A DNA stretch of 64,000 nucleotides, from positions 2,668,023-2,732,022 of the forward strand of contig NW_006763132.1 of the NCBI RefSeq assembly GCF_000264905.1. Direction: 5' to 3'. A program made the translations under genes and the position numbers. Under the pieces are notes generated by a model. It worked only from the letters and a program-made list of their open reading frames with translations. It was not told the DNA's origin and made no database searches. This stretch comes from Stereum hirsutum FP-91666 SS1 (Eukaryota; Basidiomycota; Agaricomycetes; Russulales; Stereaceae). This document shows positions 1-11,955 of the stretch, piece after piece; position 1 is the stretch's first letter, and each line of letters starts with the position of its first letter.

Positions 1-345
1 CCCCAAAATCGGTCGTTTTCGTCGCACGCTTTTGGGGGTGTTTTCGTCGCATCAGGGATGGGACATCGGATTTTTGGCCATTTCCGTCGCACGTCGGATG
101 GAACATCGCTCCGCATAAGGCCTTCCCAAACCCTGGTCGTCAAAAAATTTCCCCAAATCATGTTTTTGGCCGTGTTTGCCAAGTTTTTACCCCATTTTTT
201 GCGTCCCCGAGAGACATTTTCGTCGCATAGCGGGATGGAACATCAGCATCGAAAAGCCGTTTTCGTCGCACTACGGATCGGACGAAACGCGATGTTTCGC
301 TCAAAATTCGTCGCATCAGGATGGGACCTCCGTTAGCATACGCAG
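1..345. repeat. Degenerate minisatellite
   Basis: A short core (TTTTCGTCGCA followed by a GGATGGGACATC-like tail) recurs about six times, near 14, 43, 83, 214, 258 and 305, at uneven spacing and with substitutions. The better copies keep both halves; the first has only the CGTCGCA half. It is not a telomeric repeat. The open frames across it look like chance translations. It begins at the window edge, so the array may extend to the left. Confidence 0.6.
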
Positions 346-492
346 GGGTCCTTCCGACTCCCGCTTTTGACTTCATCGTCAGACTCTACTACTGTCACCG
401 AGGTCTCCCACAACGACATATACACCAAGTGCATCACTCCACGACCCCGGTTTCTACCTCAGTCCTGTTAACACTTGCACTGTGGTCGTATC

Positions 493-1468
493 ATGATGGC
501 CCAATCATATAATTCTGACAGTTCACGATACTCCGAACAATATTCAACTTCCGTGAATCCGAATGGGTTGGTGCCACCACAATGTCTTTACTGCTCATGG
601 CTCATTTCCTTCTTTTTCAGCCTGCATCATGACAATCGCAATCAAAATCAGGATCGATTTGGAGCATTTGTCGACTACAATGCACTGTACAACGACGCAA
701 CGACGCGTCTTGATATTGTATGTCACAACATCACCGTCTTTCCTTCATTACCTGATCATTTGGTGAATAGCTTGGTGGCTCTGCTACTACCGCTCGCGAC
801 CTTCATGAGGAACCCGACTCTAATTTGGCAGCAAGTGATAGCCAATATCCGGAGTTCGTAGACAGACAAGTCATGCTCTGGGACAATTCCGCAGTGCGTG
901 CACTTTTTCTTCGTGACATTGGTTTTTGGTGTTCACAAGTCACCATCAGCCTCAAGAGCCAACCACGGAGGTTGAGCTCCCCTTTGAACTCCCTAGCACA
1001 TACTCCTTCGAAGCCTCGCAGCCTTATGGAATCCAGAACCCCTCTATCTCCTCCGTAGAGTGGAACGACGCAACGAACTATCCTTCGTATGGTTCTCAGC
1101 ACCAACCCATAACAGACTTTGGTCCCCTCGCTCAGTGGGACACCCAGTATCCACGCGACTCGCAATTCTCCACTTCCTTTTCTCCCATGGACAATCTCGT
1201 CAGTCCCGCTCAAATGGCTCCTTCTCACGAGGACCTTAGGAGTAACTACTCTCCTTCGTACGCCGAGCAGTACCTGTTGGACATCGAGGCGCGAGAGGAC
1301 GACACACTCTCCATTCATGTTCGCATCCCGCCCTCTATTCCTGGAGCTATGTACTACGGCACCCACCTGATATCAGAGTTCTCGCAGGACGCGGATGGTA
1401 CCATCGACTTCCGTGTGCATCTCCCGGCGGGGTGCGCACGGGTCAGCAGCACCTTTGTGCATGCTTAG
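493..1468 (+). CDS. Uncharacterised protein, 4 exons
   Basis: Four exons (493-566, 621-717, 771-893, 950-1468) join in frame to a 270-residue protein. Each intron is 53-56 nt with GT-AG ends, and the phases agree at all three joins, which is the main support. The N-terminal two thirds are rich in Ser, Gln, Asn, Tyr and acidic residues with no clear fold. The last about 60 residues (from roughly ARED to the stop) look like a small beta-rich segment with a conserved feel. There is no signal peptide or membrane helix. I do not recognise the family. Two ATGs are adjacent at 493 and 496, and the first is used here. Confidence 0.6.
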
Positions 1469-1920
1469 ATCGATTGCTGAATGTTCGAGAACGCCTTTGC
1501 TTGCATTGATATATGTTTGTCGTTTGTTTTACTTTCGCCTCGATGAGCTCCCGCGCCCTCAGCTCTCTTTTGTTATCGTTATGCTCTTGATATATCGCTG
1601 TGTTATTGCTGTCATCCTCCCCTTATCGAGAAGTCTTGCTCTAGTTGTACTACTATGTATGCCCTTCGTTGGCCAGAGTTGTGAAGTGTATCGACATTGT
1701 ACTTTGTTTTGCGTCATTGCGGGACGCTGTTGAAGTTACATACCGAAGGCCGTCTCTTGCTTGTTGAATAAAACCTTTATTTATTCAAAGTACGCTGTCG
1801 CACATCTGAGTATAAATTGCGAACACGCATTGTGTCTCTACATGTCCATCCATACGAACACACCAAAGTCCTGAACCAATCCATAAAGTCCCAAGAGTAC
1901 TGCAAAACATCGCCACTCTT
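1469..1920. other. Intergenic, convergent 3' flanks
   Basis: The gap lies between two convergent genes. An AATAAA-type element near 1767 and T-rich stretches fit 3' end processing signals for the left gene. Nothing else is supported. Confidence 0.5.
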
Positions 1921-4419
1921 CTACGCCTCGTCCGTCACACCCCATTTCCTAGTCCATTCCACCACATATTCCGCCATCTCCCTCGTCTGTCCAACTCTAT
2001 CGACAGCGTGTTTTCCCATCCTCCTCTCAATCTTCCTCTGTCCACCCCTGTCCCAAGCTTCGGAAACTTTACCCGCCCAGTCTCCTGCTTCGTACTCTTC
2101 ACGCTTCATCTCGATTCCAACGCCTTCGTGGTCGAGGAGCAGACGGAGGCCGTGTTCTTCGATGAAGAGAGGACGGGAGACTGGAATCACAAACGAGAAG
2201 AGAAAATAAACGTCAGTGGAGTGAGATTGGTACAGTTTACGAAGATCGAGTATCGACCGGCGACATACCGTAAATGAACGGAGTGCAAGACTCGGTGCAT
2301 TCTGAGACAGCACCGTATCCCTGCAAGATCATCAGTGAAACGCCAACCGTCCGATCACGAATAGACCTACCAGTTTTCCCAAGAGCACATCCCCTACAGC
2401 CATCAGATCTGGCATATATATGTTCTTCGGCGCGATATAAAACCCCGCCGGTAACCCGTCCTCTTCGTCGTCACCCACCGCCGGCTGTGGCGGCATCAAA
2501 TACTCACTCGCCACTCCAGCAGCTGCACTTCCGTTTCTGTTCCCGCTCGGTTTCGTCCCTTCAGAACTCGACGAACGACTCATGTTGACCGGCGTCACGC
2601 TTCTCGAACCCCAGCCTTTCGTGTCAGAGACGCCACAGACGATCGCGATCCAGGAGTCATCCGGCAAGAGCAGCGAGTCTTGTATGTCCATTTGGTCGAA
2701 CTCGCCAGAAGCCACGAGATCTTGGGAAGGTGGAGTGGCGGGGCCTTGCGGCGGCAGGGAAAGAGAAAGATAGTCGTTTGAGCTGGACCTCTGGTAAATG
2801 CCTTCGGGAGTGGGTGGGAAAGCAGTGATTGTGGGGAAAGAAGGCGTTCCGGAGTTGGCATTGGGACTCGTAATAGATGCGGGAGCGGGCGCGCCGGGGA
2901 TGAATATCTGTGTGGCGGATGTGATTCTTAGAGGTTTCGGACGCTCCGGTGCACTTGGCAGGCTTTTGACTATGCCGACGCCGTTGTCGAAGATGGTCTT
3001 TGCGTGTCCATTTGATTGACCAGCAGAGGGGGCCGCCAAGCCGTGAAGAGACTGAGAGAGCTCGTGAAAGAGGTCTGAGGGATCAGGTCCAGAGCCAGGT
3101 AGAGAAAGAGCAAGGCCCTTGTGTGATGCGCTAGAGGTGCTGGAGTGATTATGGTCATGGAGCATGGGCGTCCCGCTGGTAGACGGTTGACGAGAACCAG
3201 TGCGACTCCGTTGAGGTTTATGAATGACCTGCCCGCCGAAGGACACGACGAGTATCTTTGTCCTGGAGGCATCATGAAGGTGCGGTGGGACGCCAATAGA
3301 GGAAAGAATACGAGCACGACCGGATGGGGTATATACGTCCGAAGTAGTTTGACGAACTAGGAGCGGAGCAGCCTTGGCGATGCGAGGAATTGACTTGGGT
3401 ATATGTTGAGAAGGCTGTGATGAAGGCGCAAAAGGAGTGGAAGGATGGAGTTCCCATGAAGATGGATCCTGGAAGAGATGTTCCTTGATTGATATGCTGA
3501 ATGTCATGGAGGCCGGATCGACCCAGTCTGGGGCAGGAAGAGCAGCACGACGAGCAAATCCGGGGATAGGAATAGCACCTGGGAGACGTAGGAGCAGATC
3601 GGCTTTGAGATAGCCTTCTTCAAGCTGGGATACAAGAGGCCAGAGCTCCTCGTCTGAGATAGGTGTATCATCTGGTAAGGCTGGAGACGTCGAAGCCTTG
3701 GGATCGGCGTGCATGGCAGCGGCAGGTGATTGACAGACGAACACAGCGGAGAGGTAGCTATAGACAGAGTCGAATGTGAAGTTTGTGACGAGAATCGAAG
3801 GGAGACGGGCCTTATTGGCGGCTAGACTGAGTTTCTTAAGGGTGAATGAGTACTTCGAGGAGTAATTGACACCACTATACTTACAAAGCCAGAAATGCCG
3901 CATCGGACAGGACAGCGTCTGCCTGAATATCACGAAGCCATTCCACTTCTTCGGCCACTTTCTGATCCTTTTTGCCCAGAAACGATCGAAGGACTTCCAC
4001 GCTCTTCCGGCGGTCTACTCGGTATCTGACCCTCTAAATAAACATATGGGAAAATAGGGCTAACGAAGGAAATCACTCACGCTACGGGCTGAACGACCAC
4101 CGGATCGATCTCAGCATACCTACGACGATGAGATAAAGTAAGCACTGAAATGATTAGGCCGTGCAGCTGGAAAGTGGCGGGAATGGGACCTGTAATGCGC
4201 TCCCGCTTTGATGCTATCGCTGAAGACATGGGCTGGAGCTGAGGATACTATGTGGACCGAGATCGAATTCGAGAGATGAAGAATGCTGGACGTAAATGCA
4301 GAGACGCGAGTGGCGTGTCCGTAGCCTGAAAAATATATGATACTATAGCTACTGAAGCGGAATACAGGTGAATGAAGCATACCATGACCGGAACAGTAGT
4401 ACGCGAAACAGAGTGCCAT
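1921..4419 (-). CDS. Glycosyltransferase-like protein (L-arabinokinase N-domain family)
   Basis: Seven exons (4419-4383, 4325-4190, 4119-4081, 4031-3885, 3826-2371, 2320-2269, 2180-1921) join in phase. The start is fixed by YYCSGHGYGHATRV directly after MALCFA, the nucleotide-sugar-binding glycine-rich start of this fold. Further matches to the N-terminal half of plant arabinokinase ARA1 follow in order: EEVEWLRDIQADAVLSDAA, LPSILVTNFTFD, LLLRLPGAIPIPGF, KILVVSFGGQ, WIAIVCGVSDTKGW, PDLMAVGDVLLGKLGYGAVSE, and a C-terminal SRPLFIEEHGL block. This is a GT-B-like fold. The GHMP sugar-kinase half of ARA1 is absent because the protein stops after the GT-like part. A disordered Ser/Pro-rich insertion of about 200 residues (roughly 2,640-3,230) sits between the FGGQ and WIAIVCG blocks. 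Substrate and reaction are unknown. It is transcribed divergently from the paladin gene. Confidence 0.85.
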
Positions 4420-4767
4420 CCAGGTCGAAGTGGGCGTAAGCTCTGGCTCGTGGTATGATAGGTTCTACTTTCTAACAAGCGGCCAGAACAAGTCTCAGTA
4501 CGCTGTCGTCGAGGACACTGTCAAGACACTGTTCCAAGTCGTGGATGGTTGCGAAGGTACCGTATGAAGGAATGGGTCCAGGAAAGGCAAGTTGGAACGC
4601 CAAGAGATTGACCGATCGGAGTCCAAAGAATTGACCGGGAGCTTAAAATATGTTCCCCGTGGCGAGATGCCCTTGACAAGTGTGGCACGCCACGACGCTC
4701 GACGTTTCGCCCAGTTCGGTCTTGCATTTTCTTGTTTCCGTCCACCATCGCAGAACGTCAAGCACCA
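4420..4767. promoter_or_regulatory. Shared divergent promoter region
   Basis: This 348-nt gap separates the start codons of the divergent GT-like and paladin genes, so it must hold both 5' UTRs and core promoters. No clear TATA box was seen. The role rests only on gene layout. Confidence 0.45.
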
Positions 4768-7700
4768 ATGGTGACACAACCCGAAAGACCTTCCCCCTTG
4801 GGTAGACTAGACGACGGCACCCTTCAAACGGGTCGTTCAGTCTCCGTACCTCCAGTGCTGGGATCATCTTTTCCTTCGGATTCATCTGGAAGTGTACCGA
4901 CCGCATCGAGCATCCGAAGCTCTCAGAAACCAAGACAAATCAGCGAGGCACTTATCTTTGGTGACAGAGACCGCTCAAGTCCAATAGCGCCGTTGGATCA
5001 AATGCCTCAGCTCGGACGTGCCGAACCCTCCATCGTCAAGACACGCACCGGGAGCGTTCTTTCAAGAGGATTTATTCTCAAGACGGATCACTATCCATCT
5101 GGTGCGTTCTTCGTCCTCACACTTTCACCAGCGAACACTCGCGGGAATCACCACATCATATCGGGGAAGGACATGTGTAATTAACGCGTAAACTGGTATT
5201 TGCGATTTGGAAGGTCGGGCCCTTGATCTTGATCTGAACGTTCACGGGGCACCAAATTTCAGAGCTCCTCGTCAGGGCAATTTGAATGTCTATGGTGCAG
5301 CTCAGCCACGCTCGCAAGGTCTGAGGGCTATTCTATCTGTCTTGCGCGCACGACCAAATATACCCAACCCGTCCAATGTCGTGTGGTTTTCTACACGTGA
5401 GGAGCCTATTGGTGCGTTCTTATTTCATAGCAAAGTACACTCACAGTACTGAGGTGGAGCCCGTCATCATCTCAGTCTACATCTCTGGCCGCCCCTTCGT
5501 ACTCCGAGACGCATCCGAGCCGCGCAAAACATTGCATCTGTCCGATCGTGCCGAAAACCTGGAGGGAATCGAAATCAGACTAAAGAATGATATCCTCGCC
5601 GAAGCCGCAAGGTATGACTTTTATTTACTGGAGGTCATTCGTGAGCTCACCTTACATAAAGATATGGAGGCCTCCTGCTCACACACAACGAAATCGGTTG
5701 GTCTGTTCATACCCTCTGCACTAGATGAGTATGCACTGACTGTCACAGCACAGCCGTGGAAGATGGTGATGGTGCTATACTGCCTACCTGGACTGCTGTG
5801 GACGCGAATAATGTCAAAACGTCGCGAGAGCTGTGGGAACATATGAGGAACGAAGGGTGGCGCGTCGAGGTTAGTGTGGCGCTAGCATTTTCCTTTGCCT
5901 TCAATCTTACGGAGGGACCTTTTTTTCGCAGTACCATCGGTCAGGATCATGCTCTCTTATTTCTACAACAACGCTTACATTTTATCAGAATTCCCATATC
6001 ACCAGATCGCCCAATCGAGGTAAGTGTGGCGCTAGCTTCCACCCTACGAGGAGATCACATTTACATTTGTTCAGGACAATTACCTGGATGCCTACCTCCA
6101 AGTCGTCAAGAAAACAGATCCACTGAAGACATCTCTCGTTTTCTCGTGTGGTATGGGGGCCGTACGAACCACATTTGCTATGACTGCTGCTTCCCTCGTT
6201 CGACGGCGTCAATTGATCCTTAGGGGTATGGAGGATCCATATGGTGCCAAGGGGCTCAGTACACCGTCTATGATGAGCACGAGTGGAGCGAACACGGTAT
6301 GTTTACTTGTCATCGTCCAAGTATTTCTGTCTTCTTACTACTCGACGTGGAGGATTTCTAGCCGTCAAACCCGAACTCAGTACATCGTCGTCTCTGGTTC
6401 TTAGACAGATCATTTACTGACAGATTTTCCGGATAGGGATCCGACATACGCCGACTTCCTAACGAAGCTAAGATCGTGCAAGCACTCGAACAAGCCAACG
6501 CCCAACAAGATCTCAACAAGTCCCTCCTCCGCCTGACCTACATCCTGCAGCAATGTGAGCCCTGCACTTGCGGTCCTTCTTTTTGGCGGATACGTCTACT
6601 AAACTAAACCGGTCGCGTTAGGCTCACCTACTAGTTCCTCTCAACGGGTATTCGACCTTCTTCTCACCAACAGTACCTTGCTGGAGAATCTCCGGAAAGC
6701 GCACATGGGCAACTACGGCGTCATCCTCAGTTTGCTGGGTTGTTTGGACCATGGCTTAAGGGCGAAGAAGCTGGTAGATCGGGTTATAGATTCTTGTAAG
6801 GCTATACACTGCTCAACGGGTTTTACTAAATTTCATGTGGGTAATAGGCGATCATGTCGTCAATCTACGGGAGGACATTTTGATTCACAGGATCAAGTAC
6901 TCTTTGACGAACATGGATGAGGATAGCAAGGATGAACTCGTGAGTCTGGTGTTTTCACATCTGAGCACGACCCCTGACCTCAGTTCCATCTCCACAGCTT
7001 GGGAAGGCCGTAAAGGCACTTGAGAAGTAGTATGTGCTGCTATATTCGTCCTGTTCGCATCGTTCCGCTGACCGCTTCACTTTCAGCTTCTTCATGATCG
7101 CCTTCATGAGCTATGTTGAGTCGCAAGATGACTTCGAGGAAACTTTCTCTGATTGGTTAAAGGTACATTGTCTTGCCTCTACATACTTACGACTACTTTC
7201 ATTTATCTCGCATTAACTTAAATTCCAGGCCCGAACCGAGATCTGGAAGTACGCGCACCACTCCTCAACTCCGAGTCTCTCTATCATCTCATCTTATCTT
7301 TCTATCCAGCCAAATTACTTTCCTCCGCAAATCTTACGGCTCTCGACTGAACGCATTCGCCCCTATCACAGACCTCTCAGCTCTCTCCAAGTCGAGTTCA
7401 GAGGTACGGTCCCTTGTACGTAGCCAGAAGAACGATGTGGCGATAGCGGGTGGTCAAATACTTGGTGACGAATACTCTGATCACGTCGTAAAGGTGTGTG
7501 AAGGATCTTAGGGTAATGGACCGCCTGACTAACACTGAACTTATGGCGTAGAACCGGAGTGGCATTATCCTTCGCGAGAGGTATGACACACCTCTTAAAC
7601 CTAGTCCATTTCAAAGGTGAGGCCCATCGCTAACTTTCATGCGCCCATGAAGTACACTCCTAAAATCCGACCAATGGCACCGGGAATCCCATCAAGTTGC

Positions 7701-10700
7701 GCACGGCGTGCGTGGCGCGATCAACTTCCGCAATATCCCGAACACGAAGATCTACGCGCTCGGACAGCCGACAGTCGAAGCGATCGACGAGGTCGTTGTC
7801 CGGGTGAAGGAGGCGCACCCAGATGCCGACAAGATTATCTGGTTAACCCTGAGGGAGGAGCCGATCGTGTATGTTAATGGGGCGCCATATTGCTTGAGGA
7901 GGGAGAGGTTCTCGTTGCGGAATATGAAGGGTGCGCTTACCATCGTCACCGTTATATTGCCGTGCTAACTCACACGGTCTATATATTTTCTCTGTGGAAT
8001 GATTAGATTATGGTGGAATATCGTCGTCGAGGCTGGAGGTACTCGAAGAGAGGCTCAGGGATGACGTCGAGTCTGAACTATACTCTTTCGGTGGGAAGTA
8101 CGTACCTTTGCCCCTTCCTTTCGCCATTCTCAACCCTGAATAACTGTTTCGCGTCAGATTACTCCTGCATACCGAGACTCCAGATGGTTCCGTCATTCCA
8201 ATATGGGAAGAAGTCCGTCCGCAAGACGTCGCAGTCCTCAAAGAAGTCATGTCGCGCAAGTCCGTGGGCAACGACATCGCCCTTCACTACTCGCGAATAC
8301 CAATCACTGCCGAGAAACCACCAGATTTCTCCGATTTCAGCGAGCTCATCGACGTTGTTATGGGCGCCAACATTACCTCAACGCCGATTGTGGTCAATTG
8401 TCAGCTGGGAAGGGGTAGAAGCACCTTGACTTCTATCATCCTGGTGTTGATTCAGCAATGGCTGGAGCATAACAAACCTCCACAAAGACCATCCTTGGCC
8501 AACTCAACGTATCCGACTACGGAGAACATAGTGCTGGACAAGCCCGTTCGAAGACAATCCTATGTCATCATCAACAGTGCGTCGTTCAATGGTTGACTAT
8601 AACTTACTGGCGTGCGCCTGACTCGCCGTACTGCAGATTTGTTGCGTGTAATCCGCAAGGGTCCTGCGGTGAAGAATACTGTTGATGAGGCGATTGACCA
8701 ATGCGCCGAAGTATTCAACCTTCGCGACTCGATCGAGGAAGCAAGGACCAAGGCGGAACAGGCGTCGGACGAGAAGTCGAAGAAGATGTATGCACAAAGA
8801 GGTATGATTTCTTTGTTGTATTCTTTACTTTTTGTTAGCTCACAAAGGCGAAATTTAGGTCTACAAAACCTCCGTCGATACTTCGACCTCATCGTCTTCC
8901 AGGCGTATCTTCAATCGACAGAGCCAGACACCATGAGTACTGTTGGCTCATTCGAGTCGTTCGTAAAGAGTTTGCCAGGTAGCTTCTCTTGTACAATCCT
9001 CCGAAAACATACCTGATCGCCTTGTTATCAAAGTTCTGAAGACATTCGAGAAGGAACTCCTCGCCGAAGGACTGGCTGCTCTCAGTCCTCTTAATCGTGT
9101 CGATATAGCAGAGGGCGTGGCTCTCCCAGACGAAGTAACAAAGATCGTCACCAACCGCTCGGGGAGCATCCTCTCGGCATCGACTATCCTGAAGAGCGAT
9201 TTCTTCTCGAATCTCCAGAAAATGACACTACCAGAGTTGGTCGTCTTTTTCCGCTCAATGATCTGCACATTGACTGACCTCGCGTTGACGCACAGACGAA
9301 TCGATGGATCACCCAATTTCAGAAGGGTCCCGTTGATGCTCCACCCTGTTGCATCTAGGTCTGGATCGACCTCCCCGGATGGCTTCGAGTTTGTGGCTGG
9401 AAATGAGCAGGATAATAAATGGGTGTGCGGAAGTGGGATGCCGACCGTTCAAGGGTAAGACATGCATCGACATAGCTTGACGCCAATACTAAGTTATATC
9501 AATGTTTTCAGCCTCCGTCGAGCATTGGCACGAGTTAACGCAGGACCAGACGGCGCCAACTCGGTCTTTTGGACATCATTACGGGAGGTGAGTTAGAATG
9601 ACAATACCTTCCAAGCGTTGGTACTGACCATAGTACACAGGAACCTGTCTTGTACATTGCCGGCCGGCCTCATGTATTGCGCCTGGTGAATCGGCCTCTG
9701 GAGAATGTCGAGTAAGTCCATCCATCTCCCGCACAACGAGAGGAAATCTCAGATTATGCACTCGCAGAGCTACCGGCGTTACGACATCGCTAGTCGAAGC
9801 TATGGAGAAGAGCTTCAAGAAAGATGTCCTGCGGGAAGTGCGCGCGGGTGAGGGCCGTATACTTCTCCATGACGAGGTGGAAGAGCGACCAAACCATTTC
9901 GCAATCGTGCCGATATGGGAGAACGTCTCGGAGGAGGATATCATGACACCCAGAGACGTGTTCGAGCTCATGGTGAAAGAGGGTTACAAGATCGACTATG
10001 GCCGTGTCGCTATTGTATGTATTCACCTCCAATATTTCCCTGCCTACTGCTCACTGACTGTCTCACTAGACCGACGAGCAAGCTCCCCTCCCGGGTGCGC
10101 TTTCTCAACTCCTCGACCGCGTCTTGTCAGGCCTCGATCAGGCGGGCGACTTCGTCTTCAACTGCCAGATGGGAAGAGGCCGAACAACAACGGGCATGGT
10201 CAGTGCTTGCCTCATCGCAACCGTCATGACCTGGGATCAGCATACTCGTGACACCGATGAGGCCGAAGATGGGAATGAGAGCCCACCCGAGGAATACGAT
10301 GCCATCGATGGGCCTTCTGAAGAAGAGGCATATCTTCAAGGTGAGTATCATTTACTGCCATATATTCGAGAGCACTGAGGCATCTCTGACCACGGCTGTT
10401 TTATGAAGGGGAGTACAAGATCATCCTTCAGCTCGTCGGGGTTCTATCGCATGGCAAGATCGCGAAGAGAATGACGGACAAAGCTATTGACCAGATGCAG
10501 GATGTGCAGAATTTGCGCAAGGCCATCTACGAGTACGTTTGGTGTCCATCCTCTCACATTCGCCTCTAATGACGTTTACTTTCTGTAGCAACAAACTGAA
10601 AGTTGAAGCCTGCGAGAAAGGGTCATCAAAACACCGGAAGCTCTTCACCCTTGCGGTGAACTATTTGTACGTATCTTTTGTCTCTCTTGCCTCCTTGATA

Positions 10701-10880
10701 CCTTTAAGTAACTCGCTGATTGGGGCTGCCGTTCTTAGGTATCGATATGCGACACTCATCGTCTTCGCGAACTACCTCTTGGACAAACGCGAACACAGGG
10801 AAGGCGACGTATCATTCCCCGAGTGGCTGTCCGAACACAGGGAGATCACAAAACTTCTAGGTCGACAGTCGTTGGATTGA
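4768..10880 (+). CDS. Paladin-type protein with three PTP-like phytase domains
   Basis: I resolved 30 exons whose phases all agree, giving 1,415 residues. Three tandem repeats each carry a CX5R phosphatase loop: FSCGMGAVRTT (near 6,150), VNCQLGRGRST (near 8,395) and FNCQMGRGRTT (near 10,160). Each repeat also has an upstream REEP-V-Y-I-GRP or NGAPYCLR segment and a W/I-x-E hinge, as in PTP-like inositol-phosphatase proteins (paladin family). The first loop replaces the GRG seen in loops 2 and 3 with GAV. The N-terminal about 90 residues are Ser/Pro-rich. Known for the family: animal paladin has two such repeats and has been linked to phosphoinositide dephosphorylation, and related bacterial enzymes act on inositol phosphates. 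Activity of this protein is inferred only. No signal peptide or membrane helix is present, so it is probably cytosolic. The start is the first ATG in frame. Exon 6 (5932-5939) is only 8 nt and exon 14 (7229-7248) only 20 nt. Confidence 0.92.
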
Positions 10881-11515
10881 GGTTTTTGCGACTGTTTCCG
10901 GTTTCTCTCCTCTTCTGTTCCCTCCTGGTTGAATTCCATATTTTCTTCGAGTCTTTGATTTCACCAAAACCCAAATTCCTCAGTGACATATTGTGGTTTT
11001 GATGAACGGTGTTCCCCAAGAAGGCTGGCGCTTGTCTCTGTTAAGTTGACAGGCTGTTACTTGCACACCGGAGCTTCAGAAACAAGAGAGCGGACAACGT
11101 TAACCGTGAAAGTAGTTTCAGTTTGTTCACCTGCTCCCGTCAGACACCCGAGGATGCTCCTGGTCATAGTTTCAACACTTGGCATGCTATTTATATCGGG
11201 CCACCCGTACTCAGACAGTGTCCTCTCGCTTATGGGGTAGCCTATTCTGCGATGGTAGTGCTACCAGACTCACACCTGACGAGCATATCTGGGTCCTTGG
11301 CTAGATTTTGAGGAATAAGTTTTGTATCCATACTAACGCTGCGAGTGTGGACAAATTAATCAGTTCACATAGGATCATAGCTTTGAGGAACAGCCGCTCT
11401 GGCAACTCGCACGAAGCCCAGGTCAGACCTAGGTGGCATAGTAGTCCTAAAAATGTGAGTATATATAATGAGTTATCTCCCTCATTCCCCGAACGACATT
11501 GCTTCACCTTTCGTC
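10881..11515. other. Intergenic, with TATA-like box
   Basis: No gene is supported here. A TATATATA run at 11458-11466 lies about 50 nt before the start chosen for the small membrane protein. Confidence 0.4.
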
Positions 11516-11778
11516 ATGATCAAATGTTCAAGATTGCATAGGTCCTACATTATATATCTTCTGTTGTTCTTCCCACTCGTCGTGAGCGCACGCGCCTTAA
11601 CTGAGGCTGAACTCCTTGCGGCGATCACAGTTCGTGCGTGCCTTCCATCCATCCACTTAGATGTGACTTTTACTGTATTGCTCTTGTCTACCTCATAGCT
11701 TGCATCATCGTCCCATTCGTTCTCCTTGGTTTGTTATTGACCCTCTGTTGCCGACGATGTCAAACGACGTACACTTAG
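11516..11778 (+). CDS. Small two-helix membrane protein, unknown
   Basis: Two exons (11516-11633, 11699-11778) encode 65 residues. A hydrophobic first segment (IIYLLLFFPLVVSA) could be a signal peptide or anchor. A second hydrophobic helix (CIIVPFVLLGLLLTL) ends in CCRRC, which suits a palmitoylated cytoplasmic border. An ATG 48 nt upstream at 11468 is in frame but abuts the TATA-like box, so it is probably upstream of transcription. The stop is TAG at 11776. The same frame then stays open for 58 codons to a TGA at 11953-11955 and reads as a plausible hydrophilic tail, so the stop may be a premature mutation, a read-through site or simply the end. I do not recognise the family. Confidence 0.4.
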
Positions 11779-11955
11779 ACTGGGGGTCCGAGCCTGAGGG
11801 AGAAAGGTTGGAAAGGGTACCTATTCCCTGATCTGCCCGGTGGAGTAGCGCCTGTCGACGTGAACAAGAGGGGAGAGAGCACTGGCATCATGGGGGAGAG
11901 ACCGGAAGGTGTACCGGAGCTTGAGAAAGGGGAGGTCCATCCAGAGATCGCCTGA

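Noticed and set aside
1..345. Telomere or centromere array
   Set aside because: No TTAGGG-type units are present, and housekeeping genes follow directly.
803..1366. 187-codon open frame on the minus strand
   Set aside because: It lies antisense to the four-exon gene, which has consistent splice phases. Its composition is Arg/Val/Gly-rich without domain signals.
2274..3360. Plus-strand frames of 63-115 codons
   Set aside because: They are shadows of the long exon of the GT-like gene.
1921..4419. Full L-arabinokinase
   Set aside because: The GHMP kinase half is missing. Only the glycosyltransferase-like half matches.
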